This document shows positions 1 to 8,042 of a DNA stretch of 64,000 nucleotides, one piece after another. The notes under the pieces were generated by a model that searched no databases, had not been told where the DNA came from, and saw only the letters and a program-made list of their open reading frames with translations. Origin of the DNA: Corynebacterium suranareeae (GTDB lineage: Bacteria; Actinomycetota; Actinomycetes; Mycobacteriales; Mycobacteriaceae); contig NZ_AP017369.1 in assembly GCF_002355155.1 (NCBI RefSeq), positions 992,001 to 1,056,000 of the forward strand, written 5' to 3'. Both the position numbers and the translations under genes were made by a program. Numbering within the stretch: the stretch's first letter is position 1; each line of letters starts with the position of its first letter.

Positions 1-36
1 GATGATGCGCATGGCGTCTATGGCGAAATGCGATAG
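1..36 (+). CDS. ftsE: FtsE, C-terminal end (cut by window edge)
   Basis: Only the last 11 codons are present (ending ...GVYGEMR, TAG at 34-36), in frame from base 1. The assignment rests on position: the next gene is ftsX, and ftsE-ftsX form an operon in actinobacteria, where FtsE is the cytoplasmic ATPase of the complex that controls peptidoglycan hydrolases at the septum. The tail alone is too short to identify the protein by similarity. Confidence 0.7.
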   Translation, partial: DDAHGVYGEMR

Positions 37-51
37 GGGAGATCTTTAAAC

Positions 52-954
52 ATGGCATTTGGATATGTATTGCGTGAAGCGGTTCGTGGCATGGGCCGCA
101 ACCTCACCATGACCATCGCGCTGATAATTACCACCTCCATTTCTTTGGCTCTGCTGGCTACTGGGTTCCTAGTCACAAACATGACCGAGCGGACTAAAGA
201 TATCTACCTGGATCGTGTGGAAGTAATGATCCAGTTGGATGAAGACACCTCTGCTAACGATCCAGACTGTGCGGCAGAAACCTGCACGCAAGTCCGTGAC
301 GAATTAGAGAAAATCGATGGCATCGACTCCATCACGTACCGATCCCGCGAAGCTTCCTACGAACGATTTGTAGAAGTATTCAAAGACACCGATCCTGTAC
401 TTGTTGCAGAAACCTCCCCGGATGCACTGCCCGCAGCATTCCACGTCCGACTCGGAGATCCACTAGCCGTAGAGATTCTCGATCCGATCCGCGAGCTTCC
501 CCAAGTAAGCAACGTGATTGACCAAGTTGATGATTTGCGCGGAGCAACAGAAAACCTTGACTCCATCCGCAACGCCACCTTCTTGATCGCCGCAGTCCAA
601 GTGCTAGCCTCAATCTTCCTCATTGCAAACATGGTTCAGATCGCTGCCTTCAACCGACGCGAAGAAACTGAGATCATGCGTATAGTCGGCGCATCGCGGT
701 TCTACACCCAAGGCCCATTCGTTTTAGAAGCAATCCTTTCCACCTTGGTTGGTGCGGTCCTGGCAACCGTGGGATTGTTCCTAGGTAAAGAACTGGTTAT
801 CGACAAAGCACTTCGCGGACTCTATGAATCGCAACTGATCGCGCCAGTAACCACCACCGACATCTGGCTGGTTGCACCAATAATTTCCGGAATCGGCATC
901 GTGGTCGCAGGCATTATTGCTCAGTTAACGCTACGTTTCTACGTGAGGAAATAA
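52..954 (+). CDS. ftsX: Cell division ABC-transporter-like membrane protein FtsX
   Basis: A 300-residue protein with the FtsX layout: a short cytoplasmic start, one membrane segment (about residues 20-43), a ~130-residue extracellular domain containing a CAAETC cysteine pair (about residues 74-79), then three membrane segments (about 175-195, 222-245, 270-293). The motif RREETEIMRIVGAS (about 202-215) just after the second segment is typical of the FtsX permease domain. FtsX works with FtsE to transmit ATP hydrolysis to cell-wall hydrolases during division. The ATG at 52 lies 15 bases after the ftsE stop, preceded by GGGGAGAT. Confidence 0.95.
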   Translation: MAFGYVLREAVRGMGRNLTMTIALIITTSISLALLATGFLVTNMTERTKDIYLDRVEVMIQLDEDTSANDPDCAAETCTQVRDELEKIDGIDSITYRSREASYERFVEVFKDTDPVLVAETSPDALPAAFHVRLGDPLAVEILDPIRELPQVSNVIDQVDDLRGATENLDSIRNATFLIAAVQVLASIFLIANMVQIAAFNRREETEIMRIVGASRFYTQGPFVLEAILSTLVGAVLATVGLFLGKELVIDKALRGLYESQLIAPVTTTDIWLVAPIISGIGIVVAGIIAQLTLRFYVRK

Positions 955-990
955 GACTATTGATCTTTGTGCCGTAGACTTGGAAAGACT

Positions 991-1485
991 ATGGCCAAGA
1001 AGAAAAAGAAAGTCGACGACAACAACGCTGTTCTCGCGACCAATCGCAAGGCCCGCCATGACTACCACATTATTGATACGTGGGAGGCGGGCGTGGTGCT
1101 TTTAGGCACCGAAATTAAATCGCTACGCGAAGGCAAAGTCTCCCTCGTGGATTCTTTCGCCACCGTGGAAAATGGAGAAATTTGGCTCCAGCACCTCCAC
1201 ATCCCGCAATATTCCATGGGATCGTGGACGAACCATTCACCCAAGCGCACCCGAAAACTTTTGCTGCACCGCAAAGAGATCGACTCACTCATGGGTAAAG
1301 TCCGCGATGGCAACCGCACGCTCGTACCTCTGAAGCTGTATCTGAAAAACGGTCGCGTCAAGCTCGAACTTGGACTTGCGCAAGGTAAACAGGACTACGA
1401 CAAGCGCCAAGACATCAAGCGTCGCACCGAGGAACGCGAAGTCACCCGCGAGCTCGGCCGTCGCATTAAGGGAATCAACGCGTAA
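991..1485 (+). CDS. smpB: SsrA-binding protein SmpB
   Basis: A 164-residue basic protein starting MAKKKKKVDDNN. It carries SmpB signatures: NRKARHDY near the N-terminus, GVVLLGTEIKSLREGKVSL, and the C-terminal KQDYDKRQDIKRR. SmpB binds the tRNA-like part of tmRNA and brings it to stalled ribosomes. The start is taken at ATG 991, with GGAAAG at 982-987; a TTG further upstream (967) would add eight residues not expected in the family. The tmRNA gene itself lies about 430 bases downstream, so the two trans-translation partners are neighbours. Confidence 0.96.
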   Translation: MAKKKKKVDDNNAVLATNRKARHDYHIIDTWEAGVVLLGTEIKSLREGKVSLVDSFATVENGEIWLQHLHIPQYSMGSWTNHSPKRTRKLLLHRKEIDSLMGKVRDGNRTLVPLKLYLKNGRVKLELGLAQGKQDYDKRQDIKRRTEEREVTRELGRRIKGINA

Positions 1486-1839
1486 ATGAATATTCACATC
1501 GCAAAAGTCCACGACGTCCTCAAAGGTGAAAAAACCTACGGCACCACCATTTTGGTGGATCGGCTCTGGCCGCGCGGTGTGAAAAAAGACGACCTTGAGC
1601 CAGACCTCTGGCTCAAAGGTGTCGCGCCCACCCCTGACCTGCGCACATGGTTCGGCCACGACCCAGCTAAATTCTCCGAATTTAGCAAACGCTACATCGA
1701 CGAGCTCAACGCCAGCAACGACAAAGACCTAGAAACGCTTGTCGACGCCACCTCCCGCCACCCCGTAACCCTCCTCTACGGTGCTGCCGGCCGCGACCAC
1801 AACCACGCCATGGTTCTAGCCACGTGGCTACAGAAATAA
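1486..1839 (+). CDS. DUF488 family protein
   Basis: A 117-residue protein. The ATG follows the smpB stop directly (TAAATG), so it is probably translated by coupling with smpB. Motifs LVDRLWPRGVKKDD, LWLKGVAPTPDLRTWFGHDP and VTLLYGAA are the DUF488 (YeaO-like) signature. The biochemical function of this family is not settled. It has no membrane segment or signal peptide. Confidence 0.85.
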   Translation: MNIHIAKVHDVLKGEKTYGTTILVDRLWPRGVKKDDLEPDLWLKGVAPTPDLRTWFGHDPAKFSEFSKRYIDELNASNDKDLETLVDATSRHPVTLLYGAAGRDHNHAMVLATWLQK

Positions 1840-1843
1840 CTCC

Positions 1844-1873
1844 TTGCAAATAGTTGCAAACTTAAGTTATGAT
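1844..1873 (+). promoter_or_regulatory. Probable ssrA promoter
   Basis: TTGCAA at 1844-1849 and TATGAT at 1868-1873, separated by 18 bases. The expected start of transcription near 1880 would leave a 5' precursor of about 40 nt before mature tmRNA, as in other bacteria. Confidence 0.5.
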
Positions 1874-1917
1874 GAACCATCTTGTGGAACTCGCACGAGC
1901 CCACCATAAGAATCAAT

Positions 1918-2291
1918 GGGGCTGACATGGTTTCGACTACGTTGATTTAGCCAGGGGAAGCGTGCCGGTGAAGGCTGGAGACCACCGTAAGCGTCGCAGC
2001 AAACCAATAAGCGCCGAGAAGTCTCAGCGCGACTACGCCCTCGCTGCATAATCCAGCGACCGCGTGTCTGTCAGCCTAGGGAAGTCCCTGACCTAGATCC
2101 TGGCATCGACTAAGGGACTTGCTGTTCAATCGCGTCAGCGGGGTTGAACGGGACTTTTACCGTTGACTGGGCTCATCATCCGGAAGTGTTCGTCCTAGCC
2201 GGAGGGCCAAGCAGAGATCTTTGCGCGAACTGCGCACGGAGAAGCCCTGGCGAGGTGACGTAGGACCCGGGTTCAATTCCCGGCAGCTCCA
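1918..2291 (+). ncRNA. ssrA: tmRNA (transfer-messenger RNA)
   Basis: One-piece tmRNA. The 5' GGGGCUG pairs with 3' CAGCUCC (2284-2290) to make the acceptor stem, followed by discriminator A at 2291. The conserved 5' GACATGGTTTCGAC and T-arm GGGTTCAATTCCC are present. The tag reading frame at 2013-2051 encodes AEKSQRDYALAA followed by TAA, ending in the -ALAA degron common to tmRNA tags. The CCA end is not fully encoded. Rescues ribosomes stalled on broken messages together with SmpB. The exact 5' and 3' ends are inferred from the stem. Confidence 0.97.
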
Positions 2292-2304
2292 CTGAAACGA
2301 AGTT

Positions 2305-2340
2305 CCTCACACCATCTGGTGTGGGGTTTCTTTGTTTTTC
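2305..2340 (+). terminator. Rho-independent terminator of ssrA
   Basis: Nine-base-pair stem (2305-2313 with 2318-2326, loop ATCT), followed by a T-rich run (TTTCTTTGTTTTT). Confidence 0.85.
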
Positions 2341-2776
2341 ACTCTCATAAAAGGGGGAAATGTCTTCCTATGCGTACATTCGCCGGCAAGATTTGGTCAA
2401 AATCAGGATATCTTGTGGTCTAATGCACCATGGGGTAGAAGGAAAGGCGGGTAAGTTCGGATTGGCTCGAATTGTCGCATTGTGCGCCGACTGAAGCGCC
2501 CTGTCTATCCCTACCTGGTGCCGAAAAAATTGCTCGGTGAGCATCAAACGGCTAGGTGTCCGTCGTGGAGACAGGTTTTCTTAGCGATTATTTTGAAGAG
2601 AATGTGGCTACTATCCATGCTAGTTGTGTTGCGGAGCTGTGGGAATTGAACCCGGAACCTCGGTTTTCCACTGGGAATTCGCCAATAATTGGTAAAAAAT
2701 AATAATGGGTGTACAGTGATCATCGAAGCAAACAGCGAAAGCATGTTGTTTCAACATAGGTAGCAATACATAGCGT
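2341..2776. other. Intergenic stretch without a supported gene
   Basis: About 435 bases between tmRNA and the initiator tRNA. Short open frames here lack ribosome sites and family features. The only structured element I see is an inverted, slightly diverged copy of the tmRNA 3' end at 2633-2655. Confidence 0.6.
2633..2655 (-). repeat. Inverted partial copy of the tmRNA 3' end
   Basis: The minus-strand reading of this 23-base stretch matches the T-arm/acceptor end of ssrA (2267-2290) at 22 of 24 aligned positions, with one gap and one substitution. tmRNA 3' ends are classic integration sites, so this may be a relic attachment site or a tRNA-like remnant. The inverted orientation is unusual for a simple attL/attR pair. 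Confidence 0.5.
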
Positions 2777-2850
2777 CGCGGGGTGGAGCAGCTCGGTAGC
2801 TCGCTGGGCTCATAACCCAGAGGTCGTAGGTTCGAATCCTGCCCCCGCTA
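2777..2850 (+). tRNA. Initiator tRNA-fMet (CAU)
   Basis: 74-nt cloverleaf with anticodon CAU in the loop CTCATAA. Two initiator hallmarks are visible: a mismatched first acceptor position (C1 opposite U72) and three consecutive G-C pairs at the base of the anticodon stem (GGG/CCC). The CCA end is not encoded (sequence continues ACTAAG). Confidence 0.96.
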
Positions 2851-2858
2851 CTAAGATT

Positions 2859-2896
2859 CCAAAACCCTCTTCAACTTTTGTTGAAGAGGGTTTTGG
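2859..2896 (+). terminator. Terminator after tRNA-fMet, probably bidirectional
   Basis: A 17-bp perfect stem (CCAAAACCCTCTTCAAC with its complement, loop TTTT). The stem arms supply A- and T-rich ends on both sides, so it can serve the tRNA on the plus strand and the gene ending at 2921 on the minus strand. Confidence 0.85.
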
Positions 2897-2920
2897 CGTT
2901 CTGGGGTCTGAATCTGAAAG

Positions 2921-3748
2921 CTAATCTACGGTTCGTCGGCCGTATTTCCAGTAGCCGAGGAAAGTGATTCGTGAGGAATCAACTCGGTAGCTGTTGATTA
3001 GTTCTTTGCGAATGAAGCGCACCATGCTAGTTTCACCGGCGATCCAGAAGTGTACTGAAGGATCTGCTGCATTGGCTGAAGCCCATTGGAAGACCTTTGC
3101 TTTGTAAGCGTCGATGTCTTCGAAAGTGAGCTTGGTAGAGCTATCGGCGATCAATACATCATCTTCTAGGCTGTCTAGGTGGAGGAAAACCGTAGTAGGT
3201 ACTTTTGATTGATTGACGATATTTGCGATCGCGGGAGCTGATGCACAATCGCCGATGAGACAGAGGCGATCGATCGCAGAAGTCGGATGATAGGTGATTC
3301 CGTAGCCGGTTTCTCCTGCGCGTACGTCAGGGCCGGTGATGATTAGTTCATCGTCAACACTGCAGTTCTTTGCCCATCTGGATACTGGTCCCGAAGGGTT
3401 GTGAAGATAGATATCAATGTCTACTTCGCATAGTTCGGGTCGGACCGCAGATGGGGTGTAGGTGCGCAAGATCGGTCGTTGGTCCGCTGGAAAAGACTTA
3501 GCGCGAGGAATCCACGTTGTCGGTGGGGGAGTGGGCTCTTCGAGGATTCCGAAATCGGGGATGTTTCCAGCAGGGCTTGGGATGATCACTTTGATGCGTT
3601 GATCCAAGCCCCATTGGCCAAAGAACCGGAGCTTTTCACCCGTGACAGTGATCCGCATGAAGCCGGGACTGAGCCGTTGTTTTTGCGAGATCTGTACTGG
3701 GAAGGCACTGTATTCCCACTTGAGCTGGTGCGGGAGCGCGGTGGACAT
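2921..3748 (-). CDS. Siderophore-interacting protein (FAD-dependent ferric-siderophore reductase, SIP/ViuB family)
   Basis: A 275-residue cytoplasmic flavoprotein. The N-terminal half is the FAD-binding barrel, with RTYTPSAVRPELCEVDID (about residues 94-111) giving the RxYT flavin motif. The C-terminal half is the NAD(P)H-binding domain (CLIGDCASAPAIAN and HFWIAGETSMVRFIRKEL). Such enzymes reduce iron in imported ferric siderophores to release it. The ATG overlaps the stop of the upstream binding protein by one base (TAATG), so the two are translationally coupled, and both sit behind a DtxR-box-like site. Confidence 0.9.
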   Translation of the reverse strand: MSTALPHQLKWEYSAFPVQISQKQRLSPGFMRITVTGEKLRFFGQWGLDQRIKVIIPSPAGNIPDFGILEEPTPPPTTWIPRAKSFPADQRPILRTYTPSAVRPELCEVDIDIYLHNPSGPVSRWAKNCSVDDELIITGPDVRAGETGYGITYHPTSAIDRLCLIGDCASAPAIANIVNQSKVPTTVFLHLDSLEDDVLIADSSTKLTFEDIDAYKAKVFQWASANAADPSVHFWIAGETSMVRFIRKELINSYRVDSSRITFLGYWKYGRRTVD

Positions 3749-4668
3749 TACTGCTGTGCGTCGAGGAAGGCATCGATGTCTTCCAAGACTTTGCTGCCGC
3801 CAAGTGGACCAACGCCGGATACCCAGTAGCTGGTATCGACAAGGGTGAGCGATGGGAACTGTTCGCGGTTTTCTCGGATTACTTCGGGGAGCTCGTTTTC
3901 ATCAGTGACATCGGTTGCGGTGACAAAGACGTAGTTGGCGGTGGCGAGCATAAAGTTCTCAGGAGCGATATCTGCCTGGAGGCCGTCCTTCCATTCTTGA
4001 TCAGGAATGGTGAGTCCTGCGCACTCCAAGGAGCTGCCGGCAAATGAGGTTGGGCCGTACAAGCTCATGGTTTGCTCGTCGCGGGGACGAATCATGTTGA
4101 CGGTCTTGCCTTCGACGTCGTGCTCGGACTTGATCTCTTCGCATTTGTCGTTGAAGCCTTGGATGAGATCCTCGGATTCCTGCTTCTTGCCCAGCGCATC
4201 ACCGATGAAGACGACGTTGTCTTTCCAAGGATCGACATGGGTTGTCATGAAGACAGTGGGGGCGATGGATTCGAGGCGATCGTAGATTTCGGCGTGACGG
4301 GAATCAGTGCCCAGAATTAGGTCGGGTTCGAGAGCAGCGATCGCTTCGATGTTTGGCTCAGAAACGGTGCCGACTGGTTCGATTCCATCGACACCGAGAT
4401 ATGCAGGAATACCAGTGACGTTGTTGGCGACAGCTGCACCCACTGGGGTGATTCCGAGGGCGATTGCGGTGTCTAGTTCAAGTGGCTCGAGGACAACGAC
4501 GCGCTGAGGGTTTTTGGGAACTTCGGTTGTTCCGTGAACGTCAGTGAACTCGCGGGTCGCAGAGCTGGTGGATGCTTCCTCTTCTGAGCTGGAGGAACAA
4601 GCGGAGAGAGGGAGTGCTGATGCGAGAAGCACGATCAGTGCGGAGGAGAGTTTCCTGCGAGATGACAT
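3748..4668 (-). CDS. Iron-siderophore ABC transporter substrate-binding lipoprotein
   Basis: A 306-residue protein with a lipoprotein signal peptide (lipobox LSAC, Cys about residue 24), followed by a Ser/Glu-rich linker and a periplasmic-binding fold of the FecB/FepB type: VVVLEPLELDTAIALGITPVG and EALEPDLILG-like motifs around residues 57-125. It would capture ferric siderophore outside the membrane. No permease or ATPase is adjacent in this orientation, so it probably uses the permease/ATPase at 7041-9902 or another system. Followed by the siderophore reductase gene in one operon. Confidence 0.9.
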   Translation of the reverse strand: MSSRRKLSSALIVLLASALPLSACSSSSEEEASTSSATREFTDVHGTTEVPKNPQRVVVLEPLELDTAIALGITPVGAAVANNVTGIPAYLGVDGIEPVGTVSEPNIEAIAALEPDLILGTDSRHAEIYDRLESIAPTVFMTTHVDPWKDNVVFIGDALGKKQESEDLIQGFNDKCEEIKSEHDVEGKTVNMIRPRDEQTMSLYGPTSFAGSSLECAGLTIPDQEWKDGLQADIAPENFMLATANYVFVTATDVTDENELPEVIRENREQFPSLTLVDTSYWVSGVGPLGGSKVLEDIDAFLDAQQ

Positions 4669-4704
4669 GGGCTGTGAATATCCTGACTTTAAGAATGAAA
4701 AAGA

Positions 4705-4723
4705 TTAGGCAAACCTTACAGCT
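4705..4723 (-). promoter_or_regulatory. DtxR-box-like site upstream of the siderophore-binding protein/SIP operon
   Basis: TTAGGCAAACCTTACAGCT matches the DtxR consensus TTAGGTTAGCCTAACCTAA at 11 of 19 positions by eye. It overlaps a possible -10 (TAATCT on the minus strand). A weaker resemblance lies at 4742-4760. In C. glutamicum DtxR represses iron-uptake genes when iron is sufficient; binding here is inferred. Confidence 0.6.
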
Positions 4724-4778
4724 TCGGTCAGGTGTGTGTAAATAGGCAAAACTTAACGTGGGGTGGGCGTCGACAAGC

Positions 4779-4815
4779 AAAAAAGACCGGCACAACCGCA
4801 AAGGTTGAGCCGGCC
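4779..4815 (-). terminator. Terminator of the VKOR-family gene
   Basis: Stem 4787-4797 with 4803-4813, interrupted by one A-A mismatch. On the minus strand it is followed by TCTTTTTTG, a good U-tract. Confidence 0.8.
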
Positions 4816-4831
4816 TGAAAACCCTAAATTC

Positions 4832-5422
4832 CTAGAACATGTAGCGGAATGACCACACGGCTGCGGCTGCGATGAGCAGCAGCCAGACGATCGCGATGAC
4901 CCACTTGTATTTGTACAGTGCGTTGACGAACGCGCTGTCGGAGCCGCTGAAAGTTTTCACATTCCATGTAGTGACCAGCACGAACATGATGATCGATACG
5001 GTCCACACGCCCATGCAGTAAGGGCAGAGCGCGCGGATGACGGACATGGATTGGTAGGCGAGCCAGTGGCAGAACATTATGGCAAAAGTGAGTCCGACCT
5101 GGGCGCCGAACCAGAACCATCCGCGGAACCTGCCACCCGCGAGGATGCCGGCGCCGATGATGGCGACAGCGGCGAAACCGGCGATGCCGATGAGGGGATT
5201 CGGAATGCCAAACGCATTCGCTTGGCCGGAACGCATGACGTCTCCACAAGCTAGGACTGCATTGAAATCGCAGCTGGTGATGTGGCCGGGATCCTCGAGG
5301 ATGGCTAGTTTTTCGGCCATGATGATCACCGACAGGATGAGGCCGATGATTCCGCCGATCATGAGCACCCAGCCAAGCCACGTTGGGGCCTTGGGTGGTG
5401 CGTTGTGGATTTCGGTTGACAC
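4832..5422 (-). CDS. Vitamin K epoxide reductase (VKOR) family membrane thiol oxidoreductase
   Basis: A 196-residue protein with about five membrane segments. Both VKOR cysteine pairs are visible: the loop pair Cys51 and Cys59 (CDFNAVLAC) and the active-site CPYC (Cys133-Cys136) beside a membrane segment. Bacterial VKORs reoxidise DsbA-like proteins using quinone, driving disulfide formation outside the membrane in actinobacteria. No DsbA-like fusion is present in this protein. It lies between two iron-uptake units but has its own terminator, so a functional link to iron is not implied. Confidence 0.9.
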   Translation of the reverse strand: MSTEIHNAPPKAPTWLGWVLMIGGIIGLILSVIIMAEKLAILEDPGHITSCDFNAVLACGDVMRSGQANAFGIPNPLIGIAGFAAVAIIGAGILAGGRFRGWFWFGAQVGLTFAIMFCHWLAYQSMSVIRALCPYCMGVWTVSIIMFVLVTTWNVKTFSGSDSAFVNALYKYKWVIAIVWLLLIAAAAVWSFRYMF

Positions 5423-5690
5423 GGGGAGACCTCCGGGTGGGAAAACGTTTGTTGACTGACGATTAATCTTAAGTCTTTTGGCTTGATTTCTTGTGCTGTG
5501 CGCCGAAGTTCACAGGCTAGCTATACAGAAAGTGCCAAATTAGACAGGTTTTCGCTACAGAAAGCGTAATGCCCGTCATAAATTTATGCAGGGGTGACGG
5601 GGTTAGCTAAGACCTGCGAGTATGCAACGAAAGTATGTGTCTTAAATCGCAAAGGTTTGGCTTGGTTAACTAGCTGTGTTAACTTTCATC

Positions 5691-5709
5691 TTTAGGTAAC
5701 CTAACCTCA
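5691..5709 (+). promoter_or_regulatory. DtxR-box-like site upstream of the second siderophore-binding lipoprotein
   Basis: TTTAGGTAACCTAACCTCA: the right half CCTAACCT is exact and the left half is shifted by one base, giving about 14 of 19 consensus matches. It lies about 65 bases before the ATG, consistent with repressor control of the gene at 5774. Confidence 0.65.
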
Positions 5710-5773
5710 CTAAAACTCTGGGAATACTCTGGCAGTTTTGGTGGATTATTTTTATAGACTTTCAAAGGACGAC

Positions 5774-6790
5774 ATGGTGAAAAACCGATTCAAGCTAGTT
5801 TCAATCGCAACTGTTGCTGCCCTGGCGCTCGTTGGCTGCTCTTCCACCGACAGCACTTCTTCTGATTCTTCTTCAACTGCTGAGTCCACCGCGGCTGCAA
5901 GCACCCTGACTATCGAAGACAACCACGGCACCGAAGAGATCTCCCTGCCAATCGAGGGCGTCGCCGCGACCGACAACCGCGCATTCGAACTGCTTGACCG
6001 CTGGGGCGTAGAGCTCGTTGCAGCTCCACTTCAGCTGGTTCCATTTACCGTTACGGGCTACACCGAAGAGGGCGGCGTCGCTAACCTTGGCTCCCACCGC
6101 GAGCCAGACCTGGAAGCACTTGCTGCTGCACAGCCTTCCCTGATCATCAATGGCCAGCGCTTCGCTCAGTACTACGATGACATCGTTGCCCTGAACCCTG
6201 ACGCAACCGTCGTTGAGCTAGACCCACGCGATGGCGAGCCACTTGACCAGGAGCTTATCCGCCAGGCTGAAACCCTCGGTGAGATCTTCGGCGAAGAAGA
6301 AGATGCTGCAAAGATCGTTGCTGATTTCGAGTCCGCACTTGAGCGCGCGAAGACCGCATACGCAGCAATCTCCGACCAGACCGTCATGGCAGTTAACGTT
6401 TCCGGCGGAAACATTGGCTACATCGCTCCTTCCGTTGGACGCACCTACGGCCCAATCTTCGACCTGGTTGGCCTGACCCCAGCACTCGAGGTTGGCAACG
6501 CATCCTCCGACCACGAGGGCGACGACATTAACGTCGAAGCAATCGCAGCTGCAAACCCAGACCTGATCCTGGTCATGGACCGCGATGGTGGCACTAGCTC
6601 CCGCAACGAAGCTGACTATGTTCCAGCAGAGCAGATCGTTTCCGACAACGAGGCACTGGCAAACGTCAAGGCTGTTACAGACGGATTCGTTTACTACGCA
6701 CCTGCAGACACCTACACCAACGAAAACATCATCACCTACACCGAGATCCTCAACGGCATGGCAGAAATGTTCGAGAAGGCGGCTCAGTAG
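5774..6790 (+). CDS. Iron-siderophore ABC transporter substrate-binding lipoprotein
   Basis: A 338-residue lipoprotein. The signal peptide ends with lipobox LVGC (Cys about residue 22), then a Ser/Thr-rich linker and a FepB/CeuE-type ferric-siderophore binding fold (TDNRAFELLDRWGVELVAAP, LEALAAAQPSLIING, DLILVMDRDGG). The start is chosen at ATG 5774; AAAGGA at 5764-5769 also allows GTG 5777. An upstream in-frame GTG would add a non-signal extension and is less likely. It is followed by permeases and an ATPase on the same strand and is preceded by a DtxR-like box, so it is the natural receptor of the 7041-9902 transporter. Confidence 0.92.
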   Translation: MVKNRFKLVSIATVAALALVGCSSTDSTSSDSSSTAESTAAASTLTIEDNHGTEEISLPIEGVAATDNRAFELLDRWGVELVAAPLQLVPFTVTGYTEEGGVANLGSHREPDLEALAAAQPSLIINGQRFAQYYDDIVALNPDATVVELDPRDGEPLDQELIRQAETLGEIFGEEEDAAKIVADFESALERAKTAYAAISDQTVMAVNVSGGNIGYIAPSVGRTYGPIFDLVGLTPALEVGNASSDHEGDDINVEAIAAANPDLILVMDRDGGTSSRNEADYVPAEQIVSDNEALANVKAVTDGFVYYAPADTYTNENIITYTEILNGMAEMFEKAAQ

Positions 6791-6848
6791 GGGATTGATC
6801 CCACACTGACATCTAAGTAATGCGCAACGTTTTATGCGTAAAAATTTC

Positions 6849-6867
6849 TTAGGTTAGGCTCTAATAT
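6849..6867 (+). promoter_or_regulatory. DtxR-box-like site between binding protein and permease genes
   Basis: TTAGGTTAG at 6849-6857 is an exact left half-site of the DtxR consensus; the right half is poor. A TAATAT hexamer (6862-6867) overlaps it. It may control separate transcription of the permease/ATPase genes. Confidence 0.5.
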
Positions 6868-6869
6868 GA

Positions 6870-6905
6870 AAGGCTGTCTTGTAAAGAACAAGGCAGCCTT
6901 TTTAC
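6870..6905 (+). terminator. Terminator or attenuator after the siderophore-binding protein
   Basis: Twelve-base-pair stem (6870-6881 with 6889-6900, one T-G wobble, loop TAAAGAA) followed by TTTTTA. It lies immediately downstream of the DtxR-like box, so a transcript starting at that box would carry the hairpin in its leader. Confidence 0.75.
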
Positions 6906-7040
6906 TTGTCTTAAATAAATATTCTGATTTGAGAACCAAAGCCTCGACTTGGCCGAAAGTTCTCGATAGCTAAAAACTGTAGGAAACCAGGTTCCGCACA
7001 TGTCACACAATCGGTTTAACGGGGAAGGGGATCGGCACTG

Positions 7041-8042
7041 ATGGCAACACCAGCATCGGCTCCCACTTCCGAACCACGTCTCAAACGCACCAGAGCAAAG
7101 CTTTTTGATTGGAAGCTTCTCATCGGCGTCATTTTCGTCGCCGGCCTCATCGTGCTTTCCCTCCTCACTGGCCAATACGACATTTTCGGTGGCGATGACG
7201 GCCAACTGATGTTCGAAGCAGTACGCATCCCGCGTACCGTTTCCCTCATTTTGTCCGGTGCGGCAATGGCGATGTGTGGCTTGGTCATGCAGCTGTTGAC
7301 CCAGAACAAATTTGTGGAGCCCAGCACCACAGGAACAACCGAGTGGGCAGGTCTTGGCCTGCTCTTCGTGATTTACTTCGTGCCAGCCGCGACAGTTTTG
7401 GATCGCATGATCGGCGCCGTGGTGTTTTCCTTCATCGGAACCATGGTGTTCTTTCTCTTCCTGCGCCGAGTAACACTGCGTTCCTCATTGATCGTCCCGA
7501 TTATCGGCATCATGCTTGGTGCCGTGGTGTCATCGATCTCTAGCTTCTTCGCCCTGCAATTCGACATGCTCCAGCAATTGGGAACATGGTTCGCGGGTTC
7601 CTTTAATACAGTGTTCCGTGGACAGTACGAAGTGCTGTGGATTGTTGTCATCGTTGTGATTGCAGTGTTCTTCTTCGCAGACCGGCTCACTGTAGCTGGC
7701 CTTGGCGAGGAAATCGCGACAAACGTGGGCCTCAACTACAACCGTATGGTTTTTATCGGAACTGGCCTCATCGCCATCGCAACAGGTGTGGTCACCGTCG
7801 TGGTTGGTAGCCTGCCATTCCTCGGACTCATCGTGCCCAACGTTGTGTCCATGTTCCGTGGCGATGACCTGCGCTCCAACCTGCCATGGGTATGCCTAAC
7901 CGGCATCGCGATCGTAACCATCTGTGACTTGATCAGCCGAACCATCATCGCGCCTTTCGAAATTCCAGTATCAGTAATCCTGGGCATCATCGGCGCAGTG
8001 GTTTTCGTGATCATGATTGTGAGGCAACGTGGCCGTGGATAA
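7041..8042 (+). CDS. FecCD-family iron-siderophore ABC permease, first subunit
   Basis: A 333-residue, strongly hydrophobic protein with about nine membrane segments. FecCD motifs include RIPRTVSLILSGAAMAMCGLVMQ (about residues 63-85; broken here only for description) and, near the end, GSLPFLGLIVPN, the coupling-helix glycine region that contacts the ATPase. It forms the channel for ferric siderophore with the next gene. ATG at 7041 follows a purine-rich stretch (GGGGAAGGGG). The next gene overlaps its last 14 bases. Confidence 0.93.
   Translation: MATPASAPTSEPRLKRTRAKLFDWKLLIGVIFVAGLIVLSLLTGQYDIFGGDDGQLMFEAVRIPRTVSLILSGAAMAMCGLVMQLLTQNKFVEPSTTGTTEWAGLGLLFVIYFVPAATVLDRMIGAVVFSFIGTMVFFLFLRRVTLRSSLIVPIIGIMLGAVVSSISSFFALQFDMLQQLGTWFAGSFNTVFRGQYEVLWIVVIVVIAVFFFADRLTVAGLGEEIATNVGLNYNRMVFIGTGLIAIATGVVTVVVGSLPFLGLIVPNVVSMFRGDDLRSNLPWVCLTGIAIVTICDLISRTIIAPFEIPVSVILGIIGAVVFVIMIVRQRGRG

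Noticed and set aside
2544..2744. A 66-codon minus-strand frame between tmRNA and tRNA-fMet
   Set aside because: No ribosome site or recognisable protein; it overlaps the tmRNA-like inverted copy.
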